Of a DNA stretch of 64,000 bases, positions 1 through 11,379 are shown in pieces. Origin of the DNA: Urechis unicinctus. Its lineage: Eukaryota; Annelida; Polychaeta; Xenopneusta; Urechidae. Under the pieces are notes generated by a model that ran no database searches, was not told the DNA's origin, and saw nothing but the letters and a program-made list of their open reading frames with translations. Made by a program: the position numbers and the translations under genes. Every line of letters starts with the position of its first letter. Position 1 is the stretch's first letter. The stretch lies in assembly GCA_034190875.2 (NCBI GenBank), contig CM067348.1, forward strand, positions 26,505,591-26,569,590. Direction: 5' to 3'.

Positions 1-469
1 TTTCGCAAATCTAGTCTTAATTTCGACCTTCATCTGGGTATATTTTGTGACCTCAGCTAAAATGAGTTTAAACTCATGATCCGACATATTACCATTATTG
101 TCAATACAATGTCAGCAATGGTATTTTCACCTTGATGGCCAGTCGCCGAATAACGAATTTTCCAGCAATTCAAAGTAGCCCACAAGTGGCTCAAGTAACA
201 CCCAACACTGTGACAATATGAATGGCAACTGCTGTCGACATTATACCTACACCACTTGCCCAAAGATAGATACCAACAGTAACTAAAGCAGTGTCTACTG
301 CCTCCACGGAGTTTACTACACGCATATATTTTCTATACATAGCGCAATATTTTTCAATTTCTTTCTCAAGATATTGCTTCTTGAAACTGATTTCATTCAA
401 CCGATAGTAGTCCCCTGGATTCACACCAGGCAGCTCTAGATATAACGGAGTGGATGGTTGTTGTTTCAT
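1..469 (-). pseudogene. Decayed membrane/coiled-coil ORF of a virus-like mobile element (runs off left edge)
   Basis: The reading frame starts at an ATG ending at 469 and opens with MKQQPSTPLYLELPG. A helical, charged stretch follows (around DYYRLNEISFKKQYLEKEI), then a hydrophobic alanine/valine/isoleucine stretch that could span or dip into a membrane. The frame ends near 191. Homologous-looking sequence resumes in other frames at about 90-190 (around NTIADIV) and 1-87 (around FKLILAEVTKYTQM), so the gene has frameshifts and is dead. It directly follows the fibre-like relic on the same strand. From memory, such small ORFs recur in many copies in cnidarian and other invertebrate genomes. I cannot assign a biochemical function. 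The link to a mobile or virus-like element is inference from this neighbourhood. Confidence 0.4.
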
Positions 470-479
470 ACTGCTGTTG

Positions 480-1409
480 TATAGATAAGTCTATATGTCA
501 AGTTCAGTTGGGAGTGATACTACTGAACAATTCGCCATTCGGTTTGGAGTGGTTGTATAAATATTAATAACGTTGCCTTGTTCCAGCTGAGAAGACTAGT
601 CTTAATATATTACAACAGCCTTATGGCCAGCAGGTTTACTTATCCCTATCGATTGATTTATCCCATTTATAACAGGAACGACTGCTATAGCACCAGTATC
701 AGCGCCACCCCAGAAGAAACCCAATACGAATGATCTAACATGGTATATCCACAGCCTGAGTTTCGTGAGTCTCGACCCAAGGCCCGCTCAACAAACGGAC
801 ACTACTATCCATAGTGAAGGGCGCCACTTGCTTCTGCCCAGATAGTAATGAGAGGTTTCGTCCTTTAAGCTACATATTCTCTCAGGACTCTATTCTGCTG
901 TCTATGTTTGACATCAACATACTTTTTATTAGCAGCATCTTTTAGAGAAATCGGGTCTCCCAACACATATATTTCATTATCTCCCATTTCAAGGTATCCA
1001 GTCATAGAACGGCCACCTTTATTCATTTTGTCAACATAGGTATGTGTTGCATTTTCAGAGAGGTCAGTGCCCTGATCCGTTTTTTATTGACATCTTATAA
1101 ATTAAAGAACAACACTCACAGGTGGCTCATTACTGTTCAATGATATCGCTGTTTATTCCTTAACTGAGCCTTGCACACGTTCACAGCTCCGCCAGTAACT
1201 TGTTTTGTTACAGGAATCGCGATGTTTGTGGTTATAATATCACCAAATGAGCCGCTCTCAAAGCCTTCAACTTCAAGAAGCGTAGTGCGTGGAACTGACT
1301 TAATCAAGGTGGATATAAAGTGAGTTAAAGATGCAAGAGTTGATGGCTTGTTACCTTTATAACTCACTCTAGAAAGCCATTCTCCCACAAGACTGTTATC
1401 AAGACCCAA
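480..1409 (-). pseudogene. Relic of a phage-tail-fibre-like structural protein
   Basis: Three stretches in compatible order read as one decayed protein. At 1137-1409 an open frame of 90 codons has no domain I know. At about 885-1090 the reverse strand encodes a segment with MTGYLEMGDNEIYVLGDP followed by SLKDAANKKYVD. This is the recurring pattern of phage and virus tail-fibre repeats: a beta strand, a turn, then DA-x-K-x-YVD. Near 800-850 and 500-600 there are short frames that look like beta strands of a C-terminal head domain. Stops and frameshifts separate the pieces. The next downstream gene on the strand is the membrane/coiled-coil ORF at 469. A receptor-binding fibre role is inferred only from the repeat pattern. 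Confidence 0.4.
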
Positions 1410-1466
1410 AATTGTTTTAACACACTGTCGTCACATCGTAAAGCCCCATTAGGAACTTAGAGGGTA

Positions 1467-2000
1467 TTAATCCCATCTTAAGCATGATTTGAGCAGCCAT
1501 GATACGATGGAGCCAATGATTCCTGGAATGGGAGCTACTGCTTTACCAGCCAGCACCTTCAAGGAGTTTTCAAAGGAGTTTAGCTGTTTTGTAATCCATT
1601 CTTTCAGACCCGGCTTTTCGGCTGGTGTCGGTGTTGGTGCTGGTGTGGCGCTAGTGCCCCCTCCATCTGTCAAATCAAGTACCAGGGTCGATATTGACAT
1701 CCCAATCGCAGTGAGGATGGAGGCAATTGTAATACCTAGCTCTCAAAATAGGATGCGGACACGCTCAGCTAGATTCGTACGCTCAGCTAGCGTTGTGTAC
1801 TCTTTAAGAAGTCTGTGGATCGTTTCCCGGACGCGGTTGAATTGGGTCCTAAGATATTCACCTTGGGCAGAGGCAGCCTCAACATGGTCACGCAACATGT
1901 CCTGCAGCTCAACAAGCTCATTCGCGTAAAATCTTTATGCCGGACTCGTTTCCCTTCCTTCTTCTTTCAAACTTGCCATTTTAGCTTCCAATATATCCTG
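1467..2000 (-). pseudogene. Relic of a coiled-coil protein with a C-terminal hydrophobic helix
   Basis: On the minus strand from about 2000 down, one frame encodes a charged helix (around ELVELQDMLRDHVEAASAQG) and a second helix (RETIHRLLKEYTTLAERTNL). A short Pro/Thr linker (TPAPTPTPAEKP) follows, then a hydrophobic segment (APIPGIIGSIVSWLLK). Two in-frame stops interrupt it: one just before RFYANEL and one after RVRILF. The 77-codon frame at 1467-1700 is the downstream part. The Pro/Thr linker is seen plainly. The ORF set with the fibre-like relic suggests a structural or membrane protein of an integrated element. The plus-strand frame at 1489-1929 is only its antisense shadow. Confidence 0.45.
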
Positions 2001-2046
2001 ATAGTCATCGAGTACTTACGGACGCAAGCTAAATCCATATTGCCGG

Positions 2047-2460
2047 ATGCGGGAGCCCCTTAAGATAAAGAGCGCGCGGCTGTCTGTGGTTATTACAAAC
2101 AACCCAAGCATTAATGACCAGAACCAACAGTTACATGTCCGCTTCCCGAATCTAGGTGCAGACGACGTCACTGATCCATGGAACAGCACGGCTTGCCTTT
2201 GCAATCATGCTGAACTCTACCGACGTTAACCACAGCTTGTGCAAAACCTGGGTCGTGACGTGGTTAAGAAAACGTTCCATTGATGACAGCGATGTGTACC
2301 ACTATTATGGTGACCTGTAGAAAACTGCAGAGGAGAGATAACGCCCAGTGTCGGGGTATTGACTCATCAGACGACACAAATGTGACTAAGATACAAATGG
2401 GGGCAGGAGACAAGGATAAGGACGAGATAGAGTACAAAGCAATAGCCGATGTCTGAATAT
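2047..2460 (+). pseudogene. Relic of a large structural (possibly capsid) protein of the same element
   Basis: Reading on the plus strand, 2047-2229 carries a frame containing LSVVITNNPSINDQNQQLHV and RFPNLGADDV. Further pieces in shifted frames follow: one around VQNLGRDVVKKT near 2235, one around SIDDSDVYHYYGDL near 2280-2330, and one around MGAGDKDKDEIEYKAIADV near 2398-2455. At least three frameshifts or stops separate them. The pieces look like beta-rich structural protein. I associate them from memory with a large multicopy ORF that travels with fibre-like and coiled-coil ORFs in invertebrate genomes. A capsid role is a guess. It is divergently oriented to the three minus-strand relics. 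Confidence 0.35.
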
Positions 2461-2463
2461 TCT

Positions 2464-2580
2464 AGTTCACCGGTGGCGGTGAGATGGGACATGCAGGAGG
2501 TGGTGAGATAGGCTAGAGGGACATGCAGGTGGTGGTGAGATAGGCTGGTGGGACATGCAGGTGGCGGTGACGGGACAATT
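2464..2580. repeat. Three-copy 32-bp minisatellite
   Basis: The core gggacatgcaggtggtggtg recurs with its GGG at 2486, 2518 and 2550, a period of 32 bp. It sits immediately after the capsid-like relic and before the gypsy relic. Confidence 0.75.
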
Positions 2581-2649
2581 TTGGATGCTGAACCAGTGCT
2601 TTATTCTGAGATCCTGATCAGTAAGCTTTGAAAAGCGCGTTTATTACCA

Positions 2650-3890
2650 CGGTTTTACTGACTAAGGGTTTCTGGCAAATTACAGTTACAATATCCGATA
2701 GATAGTTCACTGCTTTTCATTCTTGACATTATGAATTGTAAATGCTGTGGCTTTGTCGGATGGCTCGTACCCTTTTGAGATATATACCACAAGGTGATTC
2801 CTATGTAGATGGTATTGTTGGTCACTCTGTAGATTGAGCCACTCATGTTAAAATGGCGATTAATCGCATTCGGGAGGCTGGACTTACGATTCTGCCAACG
2901 AAGTGTGAGATAGGTCACGCTGAGTGTGAGCTTTTAGGCCAGACAGTTGGTAAAGGACAGGTCCGTAGGCCATGAAGGTTGCGAAGGTTATGCAAGTTGA
3001 TTTGCCTCGGATTTTATGATCCTAACATTCTTGAGGATGGCAGGCTGTCACCAGAAGTTCATTGCCATTGTAGCAAAGCAGCTTTCAGATTACACAAGGT
3101 CGAATTAGTCCAATTCTATCAAATGGAATGAATTAACATTACAGGCATTCAATCTGCTGAAAGAAGTGATTTCGTTCTCACCTGTGTTGAAGCTTCCCGA
3201 CTTTGATAGGAATTTTGTATCAACGACAGATACATCCGGTGTTGGTGTTGGCGCGGTATTGATGCATCAGGTGTTGGTGTTGGCGCGGTATTGATGCATT
3301 CGGTGTTGGTATTGGCGCGGTATTGATGTATCCGGTGTTGGTGTTGGCGCGGTATTGATGCATCCAGTGTTTGTATTGGCGCGGTATTGATGTATCCGGT
3401 GTTGGTATTGGCGCGGTATTGATGCATCCAGTGTTGGTATTGGCGCGGTATTGATGCATCCAGTGTTGGTGTTGGTGCGGTATTGATGCATCCGGTGTTA
3501 GTGCGGTAATGATGCATCCGGTGCTGGTTTTGGCGCGGTATTTATGCAGACAGAGGACAGAATGCTGACGCCTGTTTTGTACATAAGTCGAAAACTCGAA
3601 ACAGCCCTGACTCGTTTATCAGTTATTGTCGGGAATGCTTTGCATTGGTGTGGGCTGTTAAGAAATTGAATGCGTATTTGCACGGCCGTGATTTCATTTT
3701 GCAGGCACATCACCAACCATTGCTTTTCCATGAAATATCCAAAATCTATAATGAACGAGTAAGGTGCTGGGCACTAACGCTTCAACAGTATCGTATTTCT
3801 TTGCAGATTGTCAAAGGAAATGACACCCATGCCCCGGATTTCTGGAGCTGTTGTATCAGTGAATGTCGTTGACTGAATTCGCATACAATC
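2650..3890 (+). pseudogene. Ty3/gypsy-type retrotransposon pol relic (reverse transcriptase to RNase H)
   Basis: A reverse-transcriptase fingers/palm end is readable: YVDG near 2799 stands where the catalytic YVDD is expected. It is followed in frame, after one stop, by HVKMAINRIREAGLTILPTK and a thumb-start motif. A connection segment with MAGCHQKFIAIVAKQ lies near 3040. RNase H begins with SPVLKLPDFDRNFVSTTDTS near 3180-3235, is interrupted by the 32-bp minisatellite, and resumes near 3535. It ends with VWAVKKLNAYLHGRDFILQ at 3645 onward and LQQYRISLQIVKGNDTHAPD. Stops, frameshifts and the lost second catalytic Asp mean it is dead. I could not delimit LTRs. Confidence 0.8.
3236..3545. repeat. 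32-bp minisatellite inside the RNase H coding region
   Basis: About nine units of ggtgttggtgttggcgcggt plus attgatgcatcc follow one another, with gcgcgg at 3251, 3283 and 3315 giving an exact 32-bp period. One unit near 3497-3522 is shortened. The repeated segment encodes the SGVGVGAVLMH stretch of RNase H on the plus strand. Because 32 is not a multiple of three, the array is open in several frames. The minus-strand frames of 74 to 122 codons here are artefacts of this. Confidence 0.9.
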
Positions 3891-4869
3891 AACTGTAGAC
3901 ATTGAAATAATTATGTGACTTGATCTATGAGTAACCATATGATGATATTGTGTTATAGATATTATACATATTGTAGATGTATTTTTGAATTATTTCATTG
4001 ATGTTCTTTGACTTAAAAAAAAGTGGAAGGATTTACTCTTGAATATGGGGGTAGTTGGAATGGAGTAAAAGTTGTTAAACTGGATTCGCCTGAGTGAGGT
4101 CAAGTTCATGAGTAATGAAACCTGCTCTGGTAAAACAGGTTTTGGTGGTGTCATGCTCAATGCTCTACGGTAGCTGTAGAAGTATGGTTTTATATATGTA
4201 TCTTTGTTTATAGGTAATTTTGTGTTGCTTTTATACAAATGTTGTGTTTACGTAATAGTGGATTGTTATAGAAATTAATAGCGATTGACGTTTACACCTC
4301 AAACTAATCCCTGACTCATCAATATCTGAATCGCTCAATAGTACTCTTGGCCTACAAAACCACCTTCAACCGAGCTTTCTAGACCTATTTGACGAGCATT
4401 TCTAAATGAGTCAGAGAGTGTGACTCGCTTGTGATACTGGATCTCTGTGTATTCATGGCAAAGCTTTATCAAGTAATCGCGGTCCTTTGGAGAAAACGGC
4501 TCGAGGCTAGGGTGTAGTCTGGATTATTGTGGAGAGTATCAAAACTGTACATGTTTGGAAACTTTATCGTATAAGCAATCCGAAAAATATCGCCTTGATA
4601 TGTATATGCCGCTATCTTGGATTTTACAAAATGGCTGCGGCGAAAGGGACTTTCGTCAATATGTTAGCTTCTAAATAACCTGGAGCTCTTATTTTGACAG
4701 CTAAACTACGATTTTTAGGGCCAAGGAATTTAATGGTATCAATATAGATAACCTAGATTCCACCTTTGACGTATCTGACTATAATTGTACGTTTTATGGA
4801 ATGGTTTTCAAGTGATCAGACATGAACGTTCCAACATGCTCCTCATGTCAGAAATGTGTTTATTATTTA
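3891..4869. other. Non-coding stretch downstream of the gypsy relic
   Basis: No convincing coding sequence. The first part (about 4010-4270) could be remnant 3' end or LTR of the gypsy element, but I found no paired direct repeat to prove it. The 82-codon minus frame at 3990-4238 has no recognisable features. Confidence 0.3.
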
Positions 4870-6050
4870 AGGCAATCAAGGAGTCTCTACATCATTATAA
4901 TCGTCATCATCAGTTTTATACTTGTTTTTATGTGTCCTCACTATTCTGACACACTGCCACACTGGCAAAGATAGGTTCAGGATACTTTCTTTGTTCGCAA
5001 GAACATCTGGAAGAAAAGGTCTCTTTTGCATTGGCTGATAACCATCTCTATGATGGCCTTTGGAGCTTGAATGACATCTGTCATGGCTGGTTTCATCTGG
5101 CTTTCGGACTCCTTCTGGTAGCCATTCTGCTGGGGATCCATCAAATAATCCTGCAGACCAATGCTTGCCTGTCCCCACACTCTTGGGTATGGACACTCAG
5201 GACATATTGTATCACAGCTCCATGAGTTAGAGAGAGCTTTTCACTTCGGAGATGGTCTTGATGTAGACGAATTTGGGGGAGCATGTTGCACAGACGAAGC
5301 TGACCAGGGTAGCCAACACAATTTTGACCACTTCTGTCTCATTGATAGACTAGGACTAAGGCTAGAACATTTTTCTTTGAGGAGAAGAACATCATCTGTG
5401 TTTCCAGTGGGTTTCGCTTTGATGCCAGAACAGTCTGGTAGATCAATAGTGTAGATGCTTTTTCATGATTGTTGCTGAAAAAGCACATCTCTGTGGCTCT
5501 TGTTATGCGCTGAAGAAGAGGCGATGACCAGTTTGTATGAGGTACTGCTGTAAGTTAGTTGGTCAGGTCAACCTTCGTCTTGTCATGTGAAAGGAACTTG
5601 CTCTTAGGGTGTATTTTATGTGTGTGTCATTTCGAACCTGATACTGGATTGGTTCTCTTCATTGCCTTCGTTTATCCCTGGGGGCACTCGTCATAGACTC
5701 ATCCCTGCATGTGTCAAATATAAGGATGATTTCATCATAATCTAATGTGAGGGACATCAGCCTGTCGTTGAAGCATTAACTGATATGTTTGACTGTCACT
5801 ACGGTTGCTGGTTTCTTGGACATTCCATCTACCCGGGCTATCTTGTGATGTGGTGTGGCGTCCATCCTATCTTCTGGATGCTGGTCTACCTGTGGAGTAT
5901 CTGCTGTACCATCTTGGTTTTGCGAGGCATATGTTGAGAACCTCTTTTGCAATCTAACAGAACAAATAACAACAGGTAGAGCATTGTAAAGGTACAGCTT
6001 GTAAACATTATCGATCACATGGCACTGGTGGCAATAGGACATAGAGACTT
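4870..6050 (-). pseudogene. Decayed cysteine-rich multicopy protein, probably mobile-element associated
   Basis: Minus-strand pieces in several frames read in order. At about 5660-6042 are SMSKKPATVV-like and YDEIILIFDTCRDESMTS stretches. At about 5380-5454 is a short piece around TIDLPDCSGIKAK. At about 5230-5330 is ATLVSFVCATCSPKFVYIKT. At 4977-5180 is VWGQASIGLQDYL through MTDVIQAPKAIIEMV. A cysteine-rich C-terminus (CSSRCSCEQRK, then TYLCQCGS and CQNSEDT in neighbouring frames) ends near 4870. The Cys pattern suggests a small zinc-binding C-terminal cluster. Frameshifts are numerous. I recall similar uncharacterised multicopy proteins in cnidarian and bivalve genomes; function unknown. 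Confidence 0.45.
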
Positions 6051-6059
6051 CTGAATTGG

Positions 6060-9000
6060 CCTCGCTACCTGCGCAATGGATGCATTACGAACGAACGTAA
6101 AAGTGTTTTTCACTTTTCATCCACATGTCTTGACCTAGCAGAGATATGATAGATACAGAGTAAAAATGCTTAAACCTCTTACTACTGGTTCAAAGCGGCG
6201 GATCAACTCATTGCTTATTAATCGGTAAAGATTTCATTTATCTACTGCCAAACTGAATCAAAGTATATATAAATGGTTTGATAGAAGCCATGGCCTTGGA
6301 CACTGTGGATATTGATAAACAGATATAAGACATTTGAAAGAACATCTCTGGATAAATAAACAGCCCTCGATATAGTCATAGTTGATCTCGCTTATTACGG
6401 TTAGTTGCTCACTCTATTTCGCCCGTACCGCCTCTTTGATAACGGTGAACATTTACTCGAGGATGAATGTCATGGCTTCATGTCACAATTAGTAATGAAG
6501 GGGACCTACTTGGTACTCAATGTTCCGATGAGAACAGGCTCTAAGGTTTGTGCACATTAGACACATGTGCTTGCTATCACTCCTGTTGAAAGCAACTCAT
6601 CCGACCATTTCGCTGCAATTGCATTCACATTCGAACATTATCAAGACCCCTTGCACGTACAACGGCCACCATGGTCGTGCAATTTAGTTTGGCATATATG
6701 GTAATGGATAGGTTCTTTGGTGTGACCAAGTAATGCGATGTTAATCGTGATTGATGACCATATTCAGTGAAGTGCAACGCAAAAACCGGAGAAATTAAGA
6801 TGGCGTGAACAAGTGCATCGTCGACCGTTATTTTACAGCTTATTCTACATTTCTTGCACCATATGCTCATAGTATCAGTTTATATCAGACTCAATGACCC
6901 TGCAGACTAAGGCAATACCATGTCAGGAAATATGCCACCAATGTGCGTGGTCTCGAGTTGTATTCATTTGAAATAATGACATGTATTTGCATGGGACAAC
7001 ATACTACCACAACCCGATAAAATTGTTCACAAATATGTGCGGCCTCCATCAGTTAATTATGAAACTTAAGGCTGAACTCATTTGGCCGGGTAACTCACTA
7101 ATCTCTAAGGTCTATAGATGTCTATTAGTAAGCACATTAATTTAGCATATTGCTGCTCTCAATGTTTCACTTTAACAAGAGTAATGACTAGCTTCACCTT
7201 TCAGTTCAAGCGAGAATTGCGTTTTGTGGTAGGCGACTGCAATTACCCTGCAATATTATGCACGGCAAATAGTGTATAAAACTCTTACATATATGCTTAC
7301 ATATATAATTGTACACGACGCGCATGCGTGAATGTGACATAGCATGAGTTAATCGTCCTGAAGCAATTACCTCCATGTCGGGGTAATGTTTCGTCTCAAA
7401 CGAGACAATGTTATCATGAAATTGATGCTAGTCCCTTCTATCACCTGGTGTGGTGCGTGCTGTTCAGTTTAAAAACATGGGAATATTTGCGAGTCTAGCA
7501 AGCAGCATATCAGGTCCATTATGCATTGATATATTTGTCTATCTTTTGAGAAACTTTTGCAGTTGAAGGGCATCATGAGGTAAGTAATTGTATGTAATAC
7601 TTACATAAGAACTAACTTTGTATATCAGCTATGTAATTACAAGACTATATCATATGAGAGAATGCTACTTCTGATGGCTCCCTCAATCGCATAAATAATC
7701 GACTTTCTTGCAGGCAATCATAATATCCGGCGCATTATGCTTATTGAAAGCTAGAGGGCAATATCACCGTTCCATTCTCTTGTTGCAGTTTTGAAAATTC
7801 ATCTATCAAGGAAATAATTAGCTGCAGATTATTCATTTTGGTTCATGATTCCTTGTTCAAGACAATGGTTGAACAAACAGGGTTACGGAGGATTTCATCA
7901 TGAATTCGCTTTTCTGATTCAACCTTAGGTTTCCACGCGTCTCTGGAATGCGCTCAATGGGGCAGATAATTGGATTGTCTTTCACAATGGTATTCGCATG
8001 TAAGCGCATAAATATGCATAAATAAATGCTGAATGGGACATTGCAGAGTACAGAACACGTCAAAGACAACAACCCTTTTAAAATCCACAAAGATCGTTTT
8101 CCATGTACTCTGATTAGGGCATTGAAATCTGATGTAAATGTTTTTATGTGTTACACCACCATTTTATGGTACTATGGAATACTGAGCATATAATTTTTGA
8201 AGAATTGCATGGCATTAATTAAAGTTAATCTACATTGCACTGTGAATTAGTGCACATTAGAGAGATCGGTATTTGGGCTGATATCTGTATTTCCTTTAAA
8301 GTTATGAATAAATTTCATCCACCTATGTCTCCATCTATATTCATTTGTCCCAGTGTTTGCCGTTCTATTTGCTACGTAAAGCGCAACGCCGTTTCTGGTC
8401 CAATCACGGACGAGAGGAAGTGCTGACTCGTATTGATAACAAAATCATATTTGTTAAGTAAAAATGTGCGTTTGCTGCCTATGCAAATGAGATAACACGC
8501 ATCTATTTGGCCTATATTAGAAGGTTCTTCGGTTCTAGTGATGCCACCAGTAGGTGACACGCATGATTGGAGAAAACCGGTTAGGTGTAAAATCGTGTTG
8601 ATGTTGTCGTATAATGCATTATTCGAGGGAACGAACAAGACAGGGAATCCTTATAGATTGATTAATACGGACGCAGATTAACGAAAATCGTTGTGTAATG
8701 ACTGGCTCATACAGCCTGAGCTACATTGAACACGCACCCAAAACAACACATTAACTGGTTCAAACTGGTCCAAATTGCGTTTATACTTAGATATTGGCTA
8801 TAAGAGGCTTTCGAATAAGCTACGTCACATTAGACTACCTTCAATTCGTTTCATAGAAAGCTTTATAATATCACTCGTCAAATATTGAATGAAATAGAAG
8901 ACCCAAAGCCATATGCACATGTCCGTGGAGGATGTTTTATGGCATAGGATGAGAGTAAGCAATGAGGCATCGTCACTATCAATCATATAGTATATCTTTG

Positions 9001-10660
9001 TACATAAACGTGAATGGCGAGAGCGTATTCTAGGTAGGCAAGGCAAACCTTGTTTTAAAGCATTCAATTCATGCTGTTCTGCTATGGATACTTATGACTC
9101 GTTGGAGTTGCATGGTTGTACTCCATGTATCCCCATAGAGGATATATGACCGCGTGTTATTGATGATTGGCCTACGTTGTTTTGCACTTTGCTTATAGTA
9201 TGCAGTCACCCATATTAGTCATACCACGGCTATACTGCCCATAATGTGTACGTAACATTCATTATCACATTTTTAACATACTTGTCTTTCTAAAGGTAAT
9301 AAAAATGCCATAGCGAGTCTTGTATGTAGTTTGTTTTGATTGTGAGCGCGTAGTAGTGGTGGAATATCAACGTTTGACTGGCTGATTTGTATATCATACA
9401 TTGGACAACGCATTTTATGCCTTTGAAATATAGTACGTGTTAATCAAGACGAATGTAACAGATATACCGATAGATATGTTACTGCACCCGCGTGACAGAA
9501 AGACAGTCTCACATTGGATGTAGCAACATATATTAAAGACATAGTGTTTACTGCCCAAATGAATTTAGATTACCTTAGTCGTAATCAGACAGTCCTGTTA
9601 GTCAATGAGAGCTTCCCATAATCCCAGGCCGGTTGCCATTTAATCCTCTTCTACCCAAGCTGAAATGGTTGCGCTATTGTCTTGCGCCAATAAACGAAGT
9701 AAATTATTGCCGCATAATACAACATGAGTGTGTGGTTTAGATGCAAATAGATACTTGACCTCAGCTCTTGGGAACATAGTGTCAGTATACTAGATCTAAA
9801 TAACACTATTCCGCGTCAGGCTAGACGCAGCAATTCAGCAGATTTTGCTTCGGCACCAGCTGCCTATTAAATATCAGTAGGGGTTGCATTAAGCATTCAT
9901 ATGTTATTTTGCCGTGGCCGTAATGCATTTGATTTTACCCGTTCAGCTTGGCATAGCAACGCAAGTTCATTTTAATCAGAGCCAGCTTTTCTTTAAATAT
10001 TCACCTCTTAATCAATGCGCATTGTGTGGCTGTTGAAAGCTCAATGCATTACGACGCTTTATATTTTCTCAAGATATAACTTTGAATAACAATGGCGAAT
10101 GCAAAAGTGAAATAATGTAGGACATTTGAGATTTTATACAAAGACCCAGTCATGTCCTCTGCTGGCGTCCATTAGACGTAGCTGAAGTTCGTAAACAACG
10201 AATAAAACGTGGCAATGGTGTATATATATTTTGTCATTGTCATTCATCATAGATCATAACGCATCCGTCTTTGGCACGTTCACGGACATTATGTCCCGAC
10301 ATTACAACCTTCTCTATGAGCACTTATCGCAGGCCTAATCCGACAATAAAACATCCATTTGGCGTAGCGGCCGGAAGTGTTGTACAAATATTGGCGCCAA
10401 ACACAAACGTTGTGACAATTAGACAGCCTTTAAATTTGCCAGAGAAAACAGCTTGTTGAAACTATGTTACTCCCCTCTGCTTCCGAGTTGTCGGTACGTA
10501 TTTCAAACTCACGTCCTGATGAGACAAATCGCTTGAGAAAATTACTCTAATGGCTGCAGATGATTGGCTGTTAGGTCATATCCGAGGCGTTTGGCGGCCC
10601 AGGTCTGGCGAGCCTTTGCTGTATATGACAACGCCGAAGGGGTCATTTTAACTACGATAC
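6060..10660. other. Intergenic DNA with no supportable gene
   Basis: AT-rich sequence with only short isolated frames (81 codons or fewer) lacking signal peptides, domain motifs or credible splice partners. I saw no tRNA-like cloverleaf, long repeat or array here. Confidence 0.55.
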
Positions 10661-10661
10661 A

Positions 10662-10910
10662 TCACAAATGGCAATAGCCTGAATGAGCCATGCTGCTTAT
10701 GTTGTTATTGATCCGCACTGTAATAGAAAGCCAGTGTAGGTTCAAGACCTGTGGTGGTATGTGCTCCGAGATCTTGATCAAGAGGTGATACAAGCTGCGT
10801 TGTAGATGCGCTTGATAGAAGTACACCTGAGATGTAACACATGGGATCAGCAAAGAAGTCGAGTCGATGACTAGTGACTGTAGTAGGCACTTGGTGGTTT
10901 CGACAGTCAC
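10662..10910 (-). pseudogene. Possible LINE 3'-end fragment
   Basis: The 82-codon minus frame contains ISEHIPPQVLNLHWLSITVR. Its HIPPxLxxLHWLxxxxRI pattern resembles a short region common near the C-terminus of some non-LTR retrotransposon ORF2 proteins. Nothing around it confirms this. The overlapping 45-codon frame in another phase has no features. Confidence 0.2.
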
Positions 10911-10967
10911 CCTCTTCGCTGCATGACAGATATATCAGAGGTAGAAATTTGCTGACTTGGCGATGTT

Positions 10968-11067
10968 NNNNNNNNNNNNNNNNNNNNNNNNNNNNNNNNN
11001 NNNNNNNNNNNNNNNNNNNNNNNNNNNNNNNNNNNNNNNNNNNNNNNNNNNNNNNNNNNNNNNNNNN
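10968..11067. other. Assembly gap (100 N)
   Basis: Exactly 100 N, the conventional size for a gap of unknown length. Sequence right of the gap matches 16721 onward in the paralogous gene. The gap therefore removes the membrane and tail exons of the receptor gene at 11380-13078. Confidence 0.99.
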
Positions 11068-11379
11068 GAAGTCAAACCACATGTGCAAATACACATGCTA
11101 GGTTTCAGATGGGTACTTCAGAATATAGTAGTTTCATTATATAGGTAACGAGACTCAACGATGAAATGTGGTGTATAACATTATTCTGACATTGTCAATT
11201 AACAGCAAACGGTGCTACACCTCCCGACATAACATTGCTGTATAATTTGTGGATCATTAGATCATCAACCAGGATGTAATTGTACTGTTTAGGGTTCATG
11301 TCAAATGAATGGCTTATTCTAATGTCACAAAAGAGCCAATAAAGTGAAGGAACAGAATAAAATGACCTACTACCATCAC

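Noticed and set aside
1489..1929. 146-codon plus-strand frame
   Set aside because: Antisense shadow of the coiled-coil relic, whose minus-strand helices and Pro/Thr linker are far more protein-like.
3149..3517. Minus-strand frames rich in Asn, Thr, Pro repeats
   Set aside because: Generated by the 32-bp minisatellite read in three frames; antisense to the RNase H relic.
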